From the NCBI RefSeq assembly GCF_024171785.1, contig NZ_JAMTCK010000014.1, forward strand, positions 225,518 to 289,517: a DNA stretch of 64,000 bases. Reading direction: 5' to 3'. A program made the translations under genes and the position numbers. Origin of the DNA: Goodfellowiella coeruleoviolacea (lineage in GTDB: Bacteria > Actinomycetota > Actinomycetes > Mycobacteriales > Pseudonocardiaceae). The notes below the pieces were generated by a model. It searched no databases. It saw only the letters and a program-made list of their open reading frames with translations, and had not been told where the DNA came from. The stretch's first letter is position 1, and each line of letters begins with the position of its first letter. Below are positions 22,808-31,178 of this stretch, one piece after another.

Positions 22808-24660
22808 AACTCGACGACTTCAAGGTGGCCGTGCGGCCGGGGCAGGGACTGGTCGGGCGCTTCCCGGCCGGGGTCCTGCTGCTGGTCGGCGACGACGGCG
22901 CCAACGCACACGACAAGCTGATCAACCTGTTCACCGACGGCGCCGAGGTCGCGCCCCGGCTGGAGGCGATGTTCGCCGAGCTGGACCCGGCCGCGCCGAC
23001 GTCCACCTTCGCCGCGGTGCTGGAGACCGACCGGGGCATGGCCGTCTACCTGCACGGCCCACTGGAGGTCTCCGCGGACAGCCCGCACGCCGAGCTGCGC
23101 GCCTGGGGCCCGGCGATGGGTGATCTCCAGCGCTACGACGCGCCGGACGGCACCCGGTCGCTGTCCATCCGCGCGGCCGGCGAGCAGATCAGCGCGGAAT
23201 CCGCGTCGCTGTCGCTGCGCACCGGCCTGGTCTCCGGCGGCGGCCTGGTGCTGCACCGCGAGGACGCCGCGATGCCGGATGACTCCACTGTGGACGGAAT
23301 GGCCGCCGGGGACGGCATGGCGCACACCGGCGCGATGGCGGCCGTGGCCGACCACCGCGTTCCGGCGATGGCGGGCGCCCCGGCCGGCCCGGTCGGCACG
23401 GTCGGCACGGTCGCCGGCAGGAGCGGCCCGGCCACGGCGCCGCCGGCACCGCCGACGCCCGCCCCGCCGCGCCCCACCCCCATGGCCGTGCCACCGCCGC
23501 GACCGAGCACCGCACCACCGCCGGTCGGCGCGGCCACCGGCCGGGCCGGCGCGGTGACCACCGGCTGGGCGAACCCGAGGCCACCGGCCGACCTGCCCGG
23601 CCTCGGCCCGGCCACCGACACCCCCGCCACCACGGCGCCCGCCACCAGGGCACCCACCCCGACCTACGCCACCCGGCTGGCCGCCAGGCTGCTCAGCAGC
23701 GCGGTGGTCGGCGGCCTGGTCACGGTCCTGCTCGGGTTCGTGCTGCCGGTCGGCTTCGCCCCGCTCGACGAGGTCTACCTGACCACGTTCGTCGCCCTGG
23801 GCCTGCTGTTCGTGCTCGGCGTGGTCGTCTGGGACCCGGTCTGCCAGTTCGCCCAGCGGCGCCGCCGGGCCGGGGACTGGCCGGTGCCGCTGCTGCTGCT
23901 CCAGGCCGTGCCCGAGGCGGCGCTGGCCTACGGCGTGCAGGTGCTGCTGCTGCCGGAGCAGTTCCTGGTGGACGAGATCGCCCTGGCCATCGACGTGGCC
24001 GCCACCGCGGTGCTGATCGCCGTCGGCGTGGTGGTGCTCGGGCTGCTGCCACCGACCCGCCGGCTGCTGCACCGCGGCGCACCCGCCCCCGCCGGAGCGG
24101 CCACCGCCACCGGCGTCACCGGGCCCGCCCTGCCGGGGGTGCCCGTGGCCGAGCAGCCGGCCGGTGGCAGCGGCAGCGGGTCGGCCACGCCGCTGGTGTG
24201 GGGCATCAACTGCCAGCAGGGCCACTTCAACCGGCCGGACGCCCGGTACTGCGCCGCCTGCGGCACCGCCATGCACGGCCTCACCCACGAGCCCAGGCAG
24301 GGCCCCCGACCGGCACTGGGCTACCTGATCGGCGACGACGGCGTGTCCCACGTGCTCGACCACGACGTGGTGCTCGGCACCGCGCCGCACGGTGACGCCA
24401 AGGTGCGCGGCGGCCAGGCCACCGCGCTCGCCGTGACCGACGGCACCGGCCTGCTCGCCGAGGCGCACGCCGACATCGCCCTGGTCGAGTGGGACGTCAC
24501 CGTGGTCGACCGGGGCCACCCCCAGGGCACCCACGTCCGCGAGCCGGACAGCGCCACCTGGGTGCGGCTGGCCCCGGGACAGCCGTTCACCCTCGCCTCC
24601 GGCAGCCGCATCCGCCTGGGCAGCCGCGACCTCACCTACCACGCCGCCAACACCCGCTGA
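22804..24660 (+). CDS. Membrane protein with zinc ribbon and FHA-like domain
   Basis: A 618-residue protein from the GTG at 22804. Order: a soluble N-terminal domain (about 1-160) of unknown family, a long Pro/Ala-rich linker (about 165-285), a membrane module (about 295-425) homologous to the preceding small protein, another flexible stretch, a zinc ribbon near 465-485 (CQQGH then CAACG), and a C-terminal FHA-like fold (HADI, VVDRG, QGTHV, ASGSRIRLG). Key phosphothreonine-binding positions of true FHA domains look changed (GR to GT, SxxH to AxxH, NG to QG), so binding may be altered or lost. A kinase gene lies close by, divergent from this operon. Confidence 0.75.
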   Translation: MKLDDFKVAVRPGQGLVGRFPAGVLLLVGDDGANAHDKLINLFTDGAEVAPRLEAMFAELDPAAPTSTFAAVLETDRGMAVYLHGPLEVSADSPHAELRAWGPAMGDLQRYDAPDGTRSLSIRAAGEQISAESASLSLRTGLVSGGGLVLHREDAAMPDDSTVDGMAAGDGMAHTGAMAAVADHRVPAMAGAPAGPVGTVGTVAGRSGPATAPPAPPTPAPPRPTPMAVPPPRPSTAPPPVGAATGRAGAVTTGWANPRPPADLPGLGPATDTPATTAPATRAPTPTYATRLAARLLSSAVVGGLVTVLLGFVLPVGFAPLDEVYLTTFVALGLLFVLGVVVWDPVCQFAQRRRRAGDWPVPLLLLQAVPEAALAYGVQVLLLPEQFLVDEIALAIDVAATAVLIAVGVVVLGLLPPTRRLLHRGAPAPAGAATATGVTGPALPGVPVAEQPAGGSGSGSATPLVWGINCQQGHFNRPDARYCAACGTAMHGLTHEPRQGPRPALGYLIGDDGVSHVLDHDVVLGTAPHGDAKVRGGQATALAVTDGTGLLAEAHADIALVEWDVTVVDRGHPQGTHVREPDSATWVRLAPGQPFTLASGSRIRLGSRDLTYHAANTR

Positions 24661-24685
24661 CCCCGTCCCCGCACCCACCGCACGC

Positions 24686-24734
24686 ACCGCACACCGCACA
24701 CCGCACACCGCACACCGCACACCGCACACCGCAC
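24686..24734 (+). repeat. Seven perfect tandem copies of ACCGCAC
   Basis: A heptamer repeated seven times without error in the 85-base gap before the methyltransferase gene, ending right at its GAGGAG ribosome site (24736-24741). A 7-base unit is not a codon multiple, but the array is non-coding. Copy number could vary by slippage and change the leader of the downstream operon. Confidence 0.95.
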
Positions 24735-24745
24735 CGAGGAGAGCC

Positions 24746-25594
24746 ATGACGTCCGCGATGTACCAGCCCGACACCACCCGCACCTTCTACAACAAGTGGG
24801 GCGCCAACGAGTGGAACCGGTTGGAGAGTTCGTTCGAGAACCGCATCAACTACCAGATCCACCGCACCATCCTGGGTGAGCTGGTCAAGCCCGGCGACCG
24901 GGTGCTGGAGGCGGGCGCCGGCCCCGGCCGGTTCACCCTGGAGCTGACCCGCGCGGGCGCCGAGGTCACCGTGTGCGACCTGTCCGACGTGCAGCTGGCC
25001 ATCAACGAGGAGAAGGTCACCGAGGCGGGCCTCGCCGGCAACGTCACCGGCTGGCACCAGGCCGACATCGTGGACCTGAGCCGGTTCAAGTCCGCCAGCT
25101 TCGACGCGGTGGTGTGCGTGGGCAGCGTGCTCAGCTGCGTGCTCGACCGCATCCCGGACGCGTTCGACGAGCTGGTCCGGCTGGTCCGCCCGGGCGGCAC
25201 GGTGATCGTCAGCGTCACCTCCCGCTACGGCTACCTGCGCGCCGGGCTCAACGCGATCCTGCCGATGGTCGCGGCCGGCGGACAGCTCGGCGCCATCGAC
25301 AAGGCCGTGGCCACCGGTGACATCGCCAACGTGCAGGCCGACTTCGAACTGCTCACCACGCACTTCTTCACCTGGGACGAGTTGCGCACGCACCTGACCT
25401 CGCGCGGCTGCGAGATCGTCACCGCGTCCGCGTCGAACTTCCTGTCCGCGGACACCCCGCTGCTGGACGAGTCGCTGCTGGCCGACCCCGAGGTGCTGGC
25501 CGCGTTCACCCGCTGGGAGCTGGAGGCGTGCCGGGCGCCGGGCAACATCGACGGCGGCACGCACATCATCGCCGCGGCCCGAAAGGCGGCCTGA
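24746..25594 (+). CDS. Class I SAM-dependent methyltransferase
   Basis: A 282-residue methyltransferase with motif I VLEAGAGPGRF near residue 52, an acidic VCDLS after strand 2, and FDAVVCVGSVLS as motif IV. The ATG follows GAGGAGAG. It is followed after 3 bases by another methyltransferase and then an F420-type oxidoreductase, forming a small tailoring operon. Substrate unknown; modification of the NRPS/PKS product is the simplest guess. Confidence 0.85.
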   Translation: MTSAMYQPDTTRTFYNKWGANEWNRLESSFENRINYQIHRTILGELVKPGDRVLEAGAGPGRFTLELTRAGAEVTVCDLSDVQLAINEEKVTEAGLAGNVTGWHQADIVDLSRFKSASFDAVVCVGSVLSCVLDRIPDAFDELVRLVRPGGTVIVSVTSRYGYLRAGLNAILPMVAAGGQLGAIDKAVATGDIANVQADFELLTTHFFTWDELRTHLTSRGCEIVTASASNFLSADTPLLDESLLADPEVLAAFTRWELEACRAPGNIDGGTHIIAAARKAA

Positions 25595-25597
25595 GGC

Positions 25598-26326
25598 GTG
25601 CAGGGCTACCAGCAGTCCACCTACGGCGACCGGATCGCCGACAGCTACGACCAGCTGCACGGCAACTGGTCGCCGACGGACACCGTGGACACCGTGGTCG
25701 AGCTGGCCGACGGCGGCCCCGTGCTGGAGCTGGGGGTGGGCACCGGCCGGGTCGCGCTGCCCCTGGCCCGGCGCGGGGTGAAGGTCACCGGTGTGGACGT
25801 GTCCGAGCCGATGCTGGCCCAGCTGCGCGAGAAGGACCCGGACGGGCTGGTGGAGACCGTGCTCGGCGACTTCATCGACATGCCGGTGCGGGGCCGCTTC
25901 AAGGTCGTGCTCGTGGTCAACTCGCTGCTCCAGCTGGCCGGCGCGGACACCCAGCGGCTGTGCCTGCGCAACATCGCCAGGCACCTGGCGCCGGACGGCG
26001 TGCTGGTGCTGGAGGAGGCCAACCCGGCGGCGTTCACCCGGTCCGGCCTTGAGGTCCTCCGGATCACCTCGGACGAGCTGCACCTGCTGGCCGCCCAGTA
26101 CGACCCGGTGCACCAGCACTACTTCGCGCAGCACGTGGTCCTGCGGGACGGCCAGACCCGGCTGCACCCGATGGCGCTGCGGCTGACCTCCACCTGCGAG
26201 CTGGACCTGATGTGCGAGGCCGCCGGGCTGCGGCTGGTCGGCCGGTGGGGCGACTGGGCCCGCACCCGGCCGTTCCTGGCCGGGGACCGCTCGCACATCT
26301 CGCTCTACCGGCCGGTGGAGGCGTGA
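25598..26326 (+). CDS. Class I SAM-dependent methyltransferase
   Basis: A 242-residue protein with GTG start 3 bases after the previous stop. Motif I reads VLELGVGTGRVALP near residue 42, followed by VTGVDVSEPML and a GDF step. It differs clearly from its upstream neighbour, so the two probably act on different atoms. The stop overlaps the next start (TGATG), so translation is coupled. Confidence 0.85.
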   Translation: MQGYQQSTYGDRIADSYDQLHGNWSPTDTVDTVVELADGGPVLELGVGTGRVALPLARRGVKVTGVDVSEPMLAQLREKDPDGLVETVLGDFIDMPVRGRFKVVLVVNSLLQLAGADTQRLCLRNIARHLAPDGVLVLEEANPAAFTRSGLEVLRITSDELHLLAAQYDPVHQHYFAQHVVLRDGQTRLHPMALRLTSTCELDLMCEAAGLRLVGRWGDWARTRPFLAGDRSHISLYRPVEA

Positions 26327-27165
26327 TGGAGTTCGGGTTCTGCTTCGGCACCCTGCTGCGGGCCGACCCGGGGCCGCAGCGGCTGTGGGACCTGGTCGCC
26401 GAGGTCGAGCGGGTCGGGTTCGACTCGGTGTGGCTGTACAACACCAACGGCGCGCTGCCGCCGGTGCTGGACCTGGTCACCGAGGTGCTGCGGCGCACGC
26501 AGCGGCTGCTGGTGGGACCGCACGTGCTGGTGGCGGCCGGGCTGCCGGCGCTGCCGCTGGCCGAGCGGTTCAGCGCGCTGGCCGCGGCCTCCGGCGGCCG
26601 GTTCGTCGCCCAACTGGGCCTCGGCGGGCCCAGGGAGGCGCTGATCCCCGATCCCCGGCTGGCGGCGCGGGCGATGGAGCAGCTGCTGGCCGACCTGGCC
26701 GCGTTCTTCGACGCCGACGACGCGCTGGCCCGGCCGCCGGTGTGGCTGGGCGGGCACTCGGTGCGGGCGGCAAGGCGGGTGGCGGCCACGGCCGACGGGT
26801 GGGTGCCGTCGTTCATCGCCCCGGCCGAGTTCGGCGCGCGGCGGGCGATGATCGACGAGCTGGTGGCGCGGCGTGGCGGGCGCAAGGAGGTCACCCACGC
26901 CGTGCAGGTCGTCTACGTCCCGCCCGAGCTGGACGGGCAGGACTGGCTGGCCGCGCAGCTCGACGACGAGGTGCGGCGGCACAAGCCGGGCTTCGCCACC
27001 GCCGACATCTACGCGTTCGGCGGGTACGGCGCGGTGGTCGACCGGGTCGCCGAGTTCCGCGACCACGGGGCGCACCACGTGATCCTGGTGCCGGCCCGGC
27101 CGCCCGCCGACCCGGCCGAGGAGATCGCCCGGCTGCACGAGGAGGTGGTCCGGGCATTTCGGTGA
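26326..27165 (+). CDS. Luciferase-like (LLM) F420-dependent oxidoreductase
   Basis: A 279-residue TIM-barrel type protein: FDSVWLYN near residue 32, GRFVAQLGLGGPRE near 91, PPVWLGGHS, ATADGWVPSF, and a C-terminal GAHHVILVP. These are hallmarks of the luciferase-like monooxygenase superfamily, whose actinobacterial members often use coenzyme F420. It starts in a 1-base TGATG overlap with the methyltransferase. It may reduce a double bond or oxidise an alcohol in the pathway product; flavin rather than F420 use cannot be excluded. Confidence 0.85.
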   Translation: MEFGFCFGTLLRADPGPQRLWDLVAEVERVGFDSVWLYNTNGALPPVLDLVTEVLRRTQRLLVGPHVLVAAGLPALPLAERFSALAAASGGRFVAQLGLGGPREALIPDPRLAARAMEQLLADLAAFFDADDALARPPVWLGGHSVRAARRVAATADGWVPSFIAPAEFGARRAMIDELVARRGGRKEVTHAVQVVYVPPELDGQDWLAAQLDDEVRRHKPGFATADIYAFGGYGAVVDRVAEFRDHGAHHVILVPARPPADPAEEIARLHEEVVRAFR

Positions 27166-27272
27166 CGCGGGGCGGACGGACTGGGATATTGTTCGTCCGC
27201 TTCGTCGGGACCACGCAGAGTGACCAACCCGACACGCGATCCGACCACCCCTCACAACCCAACGAGGTGCCC

Positions 27273-28754
27273 ATGTCCGACACCCGGCCGGACACGACCG
27301 AGCCGAGTCCACCCACCGAGTTCGACTGGCCGCTCATGCGCACAGTGCTGGTCATGGTGCTGGGCGGGATGATGGCGTTCCTCGACGCCACCATCGTCAA
27401 CGTCGGCGTGGAGACACTGCGCACCGAGTTCGGCGCCGGGCTGGACACCATCCAGTGGGTGGCCACCGGGTACCTGCTGGCGGTCGCCGTGGTCACCCCG
27501 CTGACCGGCTGGCTGATCGACCGCTTCGGCGGCCGGCGGATGTGGCTGACCGGGCTGGTGGCGTTCGTGATCGGGTCGGTGCTGTGCAGCCTGGCCTGGT
27601 CGGCGCCGGTGCTGATCGCGTTCCGGGTGCTCCAGGGCTTCGGCGGCGGCATGCTGGAGCCGATCATGCTGGCGCTGCTGGTGCGCGCGGCCGGCCCGGC
27701 CCGGGTCAGCCGGTTGATGGGGCTGCTGGGCGCCATCACCGTCGGCCCGGTGCTTGGCCCGCTGCTGGGCGGGGTGATCCTGGCCAACCTCGACTGGCAC
27801 TGGCTGTTCCTGATCAACGTCCCGATCGGACTGGCCGCGATCGCACTGGCCCTGCGCTACCTGCCCGCCGACACCCCGGCCACCGCGGGCGGCGCGCCCC
27901 GGGTGGACGTGCTCGGCATCGCCCTGCTCTGCCCGAGCAGCGCGTTCCTGATGTACGGGCTGTCGCGGGCGGGTGACGGCAACGGTTTCGCCAACACCCC
28001 GGTGCTGACCGGTCTGGTCGTGGGTGGGCTGTTCCTGGCGGCCTACCTGGTGCACGCGCTGCGCACCAGGACCACGCCGCTGATCGACCCGCGCCTGTTC
28101 ACCCGCTGGACCTACACGGCCAGCGCGCTCGGCATGACCGTCCTCGGCGTGGTGCTGTTCTCCCTGCTGTTCCTGATCCCGCTGTACTACCAGGAGGTCC
28201 GCGACTACAGCCCGCTGGCGGTCGGCCTGCTGCTGGCGCCGCTGGGCGTGGGCACCCTGCTGGGCAACCCGGTGGCCGGCCGCTACAGCGAACGGCTCGG
28301 CGCCCGGGTGCTGGTCCCGATCGGCGGGCTGGTCATCGCCGCCACCGCGGTCGTGTTCATCACCGCCGGCCCCACCACCCCGGTGGCCTGGCTGGTGCCG
28401 TGGACGCTGCTCGCCGGCTTCGGGGTGGGCTTTGTCGGCGCCCCCACCATGGGGTCGCTCTACCGGACCGTGCCCGGCGACATGGTGCCCCGCGCCACCA
28501 GCGCCGCCATGGTGCTGCACCAGCTGGGTGGGGCCTTCGGCGTGGCCATCGTCGCCCTGGTGCTGCAGCGCAACCTGCTGACCGCGACCCAGGAATCGGC
28601 CTACGGCAACACCTTCTGGACGCTGGTGGTGGCCGCCGGCCTGATCTTCCTGGCCGGTCTGTCCCTGCCCGCCAGGCAGCGCACCACCCCGCCGGGCACC
28701 ACCCCGCCGGGCACCACCCCGCCGGGCACCACCGCGCCGGACGCCACCGGCTGA
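27273..28754 (+). CDS. MFS multidrug exporter, DHA2 (14-segment) type
   Basis: I chose the ATG at 27273, preceded by GAGG about 8 bases upstream, giving 493 residues. It has about 14 hydrophobic segments, the early FLDATIVNVGVETL motif and DRFGGRRMW loop of EmrB/QacA exporters, and GxxxGPxLGG in segment 5 (VGPVLGPLLGG). The C-terminus carries three PPGTT repeats coded by 15-base DNA repeats (28691-28735). It is 107 bases behind the oxidoreductase gene and may be a second exporter of the biosynthetic product. Confidence 0.88.
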   Translation: MSDTRPDTTEPSPPTEFDWPLMRTVLVMVLGGMMAFLDATIVNVGVETLRTEFGAGLDTIQWVATGYLLAVAVVTPLTGWLIDRFGGRRMWLTGLVAFVIGSVLCSLAWSAPVLIAFRVLQGFGGGMLEPIMLALLVRAAGPARVSRLMGLLGAITVGPVLGPLLGGVILANLDWHWLFLINVPIGLAAIALALRYLPADTPATAGGAPRVDVLGIALLCPSSAFLMYGLSRAGDGNGFANTPVLTGLVVGGLFLAAYLVHALRTRTTPLIDPRLFTRWTYTASALGMTVLGVVLFSLLFLIPLYYQEVRDYSPLAVGLLLAPLGVGTLLGNPVAGRYSERLGARVLVPIGGLVIAATAVVFITAGPTTPVAWLVPWTLLAGFGVGFVGAPTMGSLYRTVPGDMVPRATSAAMVLHQLGGAFGVAIVALVLQRNLLTATQESAYGNTFWTLVVAAGLIFLAGLSLPARQRTTPPGTTPPGTTPPGTTAPDATG

Positions 28755-28774
28755 CCGGGGCTCGACCGGTCAGC
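28750..28774 (+). terminator. Bidirectional hairpin between convergent MFS genes
   Basis: GCTGACCGG (28750-28758) and CCGGTCAGC (28766-28774) form a perfect 9-base stem with a 7-base loop. It spans the stop codons of both convergent genes and no T-tract follows, as is usual for actinobacterial terminators. Confidence 0.65.
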
Positions 28775-30179
28775 GGTCGACGGTTGGTGGCCCGGCTGGC
28801 CGTGCCCGGGCCACCACCGCCGCCATGCCCGCGGCGGCGGCGAAGACCACGGCCTGGTAGGTCATGGCGTGCCACAGCGCGCTGCCCGCGTCGGGCGCGG
28901 GTCCGAAGTAGACGACCCCGGCGATGGCGACCCCCAGGGTGCCGCCCAACTGCTGCGCGGTGGGCAGCAGCCCGGACAGTGAACTGACGGCCGCTGGCCG
29001 GACCCGCGCCAGGATCTGGGCGAAGACCGAGGCGGTGAACACCCCGAAGCCGAACCCGCCCACCGCGAGCACCAGGGCCAGCACCCAGCCCAGCCCCGGC
29101 ACCCCGAGCGTCACGGCGACGAGCAGGCACACCGCGGCGAACGCGGCGGCCGAGGCGGTCAGGGCCGTGGCGCCGAAGCGCCGGCCCAGCCGCTCCGCGA
29201 GCACGCTGCCGACCAGCGCGCCCGCGGCGTACGGCGTGATGACCATTGCCGTCCACAGTGGACTGTAGCCGAGCGCGCCCTGGGCGTGCAGCGACAGCAG
29301 CAGCGTGAACGAGGGGACGCCGGCGTTGAACACGAACACCAGGCCGATCCCCCACCTCGTGGCCGGCTCGGCCAGCGCGGTCGGGTGGATGAGCGGGTGC
29401 GCGACCCTGCGCTGGGCGACCGCGAACCCGGCCAGCAGCACCGCGGCCAGGGCCAGGCTCAGCCACGTCCACAGTGGCCAGTCGGCGTCCCGGCCCAGCG
29501 TCAGCGGCAGCACCAGCAGGGCGAACCCGGCCAGGCTCAGCCCGGCGCCGACCGCGTCGACGCGGGACTCCCGGCCCCGCCGCCCACCGCCGGCGGGCAG
29601 TGCGGGCGCCAGGAGCAGGGCGAGAACCCCGACCGGCACGGGCAGCAGCATGGCCGCGCGCCAGCCCAGCCCGAGCGGATCGGCCTGGAGCAGCACACCC
29701 CCGAGCAGCGGGCCGGCCAGCGACGCCAGCGCCATGGTCGCGCCGTAGGCGCCCAGCGCGCGGGCCCTGCGCTGGTCCGGCAGGGCCGTCTGGATGATCG
29801 ACAGGATCTGCGGCGCCATCAGCCCGCTGCCCAGTCCCTGGAGCAGGCGGCCGCCGACCAGCGGCCCGGCCGTCGGGGCCACCGCCGCGATCACCGCCGC
29901 CACGGTGAACACGGCCATCCCGAGGACGAACAGCCGGCGGTAGCCGTGCCGGTCGCCCAGTCGGGCCGAGGTGATCAGCGAGCACGCGAAGGTCAGCGTG
30001 TAGCCGGCGAGCACGAGCTGCCCGGTGCCCGGGCCGGCGCCCAGGTCCCGCTGCACGTCGGGCACGGCCACCTGCATCACCGTCACGCTGAGCAGCTGCA
30101 CGAAGGTCCCGGACAGGACCACGGGCAGGACCAGGCGCGGGGCCCGGACCGGCCGGGACACCCGCGACGTGACGGTCAC
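28770..30179 (-). CDS. MFS multidrug exporter, EmrB/QacA type
   Basis: A 469-residue transporter starting at GTG 30179. About 14 hydrophobic segments are visible, with VMQVAVPDVQRDL in segment 1, ARLGDRHGYRRLF in loop 2-3 and LAGPLLGG in segment 5. It overlaps the hydrolase gene upstream by 4 bases, so the two form a transcription unit divergent from the LysR gene, the usual arrangement of a LysR-controlled pump. Confidence 0.88.
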   Translation of the reverse strand: MTVTSRVSRPVRAPRLVLPVVLSGTFVQLLSVTVMQVAVPDVQRDLGAGPGTGQLVLAGYTLTFACSLITSARLGDRHGYRRLFVLGMAVFTVAAVIAAVAPTAGPLVGGRLLQGLGSGLMAPQILSIIQTALPDQRRARALGAYGATMALASLAGPLLGGVLLQADPLGLGWRAAMLLPVPVGVLALLLAPALPAGGGRRGRESRVDAVGAGLSLAGFALLVLPLTLGRDADWPLWTWLSLALAAVLLAGFAVAQRRVAHPLIHPTALAEPATRWGIGLVFVFNAGVPSFTLLLSLHAQGALGYSPLWTAMVITPYAAGALVGSVLAERLGRRFGATALTASAAAFAAVCLLVAVTLGVPGLGWVLALVLAVGGFGFGVFTASVFAQILARVRPAAVSSLSGLLPTAQQLGGTLGVAIAGVVYFGPAPDAGSALWHAMTYQAVVFAAAAGMAAVVARARPAGPPTVDR

Positions 30180-31060
30180 CTCGGGTCTCCGTGCGCGGTG
30201 TTCACGCCCGGTGCCAGGCTGGCCAGCAGCGCCGCGAGGTCGTCCGGCCGCGTCACGAACGGGGAGTGCCCGCCGGGCAGGGACCGCACCTGGAACGGGT
30301 GCTCCGGCGTGGTCCGGTCGGCCTCCCTGATCATCAGGTCCTGGGTGCCCAGCGGCAGCGCCAGGTCGTCGGTCAGCCGGACGTAGGTGCGCCGCACCCG
30401 GCCCCAGCGCTCGGCGGTGACCGGCACCGGCTCGGCGAACACGGCCGTCGGCAGGTCCGGGTGCAGCAGGTGGCGCCAGCCGTCCGGGGCGGCCGCGGGC
30501 AGGTCGTTCAGGAAGGCCCGGCGGATGGTGGCGACCAGGTCCGGGTCGTCGGACAGCGGGTTGATCCGGAACGCGCCGAGTTCGGCGGGGTCACCGACGG
30601 GCGGGATGATGACGGCGTCCGCGTTCTCCTCCGCGCCGATGTAGTCGGCGAACCTCGGCCGCCCGGCCGGGACGAACGCCGACAGGTACACCAGGTGGTC
30701 GACCAGGTCGGGCGCCCGCTCGGTCGCGGCGGAGGCCGGACCACCGCCGGCGCTGTGCGCGACCAGGACCACGTGCCGGAACCGGGGGCGGACGTCGGCC
30801 AGCACCGCGAGCACGGCGTCGGCGTTGTCCCGCATGGTCACGTCGGCCACGGCCGACTTCTCGGTGGCCAGGCCGGGCTGCCCGGCCAGCAAATAGCCGG
30901 ACGGGACGGGCGCGTCGATCCCGTGGCCGGGCAGGTCCACCGCGATGCTGGCCAGGCCGTGGCCGGCGAGGGCCCGCTGCGTGGCCGCCCAGTGCACCGA
31001 GGAGTGCCACGCGCCGTGGACCAGCACGAACAGGGTCTCGGCTGGCGGAAGCTGAGTCAT
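30176..31060 (-). CDS. Alpha/beta hydrolase, esterase-like
   Basis: A 294-residue alpha/beta hydrolase. FVLVHGAWHSS gives the oxyanion-hole strand-loop, VAHSAGGG the nucleophile elbow (Ser), and LPGGHSPF the catalytic His region. The opening resembles the plant hydroxynitrile lyase/methylesterase-like branch seen widely in actinobacteria. It is translated with the MFS pump downstream and lies divergent to a LysR regulator, so it may degrade a toxic ester that the pump exports. Confidence 0.85.
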   Translation of the reverse strand: MTQLPPAETLFVLVHGAWHSSVHWAATQRALAGHGLASIAVDLPGHGIDAPVPSGYLLAGQPGLATEKSAVADVTMRDNADAVLAVLADVRPRFRHVVLVAHSAGGGPASAATERAPDLVDHLVYLSAFVPAGRPRFADYIGAEENADAVIIPPVGDPAELGAFRINPLSDDPDLVATIRRAFLNDLPAAAPDGWRHLLHPDLPTAVFAEPVPVTAERWGRVRRTYVRLTDDLALPLGTQDLMIREADRTTPEHPFQVRSLPGGHSPFVTRPDDLAALLASLAPGVNTAHGDPR

Positions 31061-31131
31061 GGGTGCGCCTTTCTGGCTGGTGTTTCTGGTGCCCCCAGCT
31101 CACCCGCCAGACGCCCGCGCTATCCACTTCC

Positions 31132-31164
31132 ATATCTGACTTCGCCCCGCGCGATATCTCTGAC
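31132..31164 (+). promoter_or_regulatory. Putative LysR operator (direct repeats)
   Basis: ATATCTGAC at 31132-31140 and ATATCTCTGAC at 31154-31164 are near-identical repeats two helical turns apart (22 bases) in the divergent hydrolase/LysR interval. The second includes the palindrome GATATC. LysR proteins commonly bind two such half-sites between divergent genes. A TATCGT hexamer at 31166-31171 could be the -10 box of the LysR gene. Confidence 0.45.
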
Positions 31165-31178
31165 GTATCGTGCGCCGG

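Noticed and set aside
24686-24734. Tandem array considered as a CRISPR
   Set aside because: Units are 7 bases with no spacers, so it is a simple tandem repeat.
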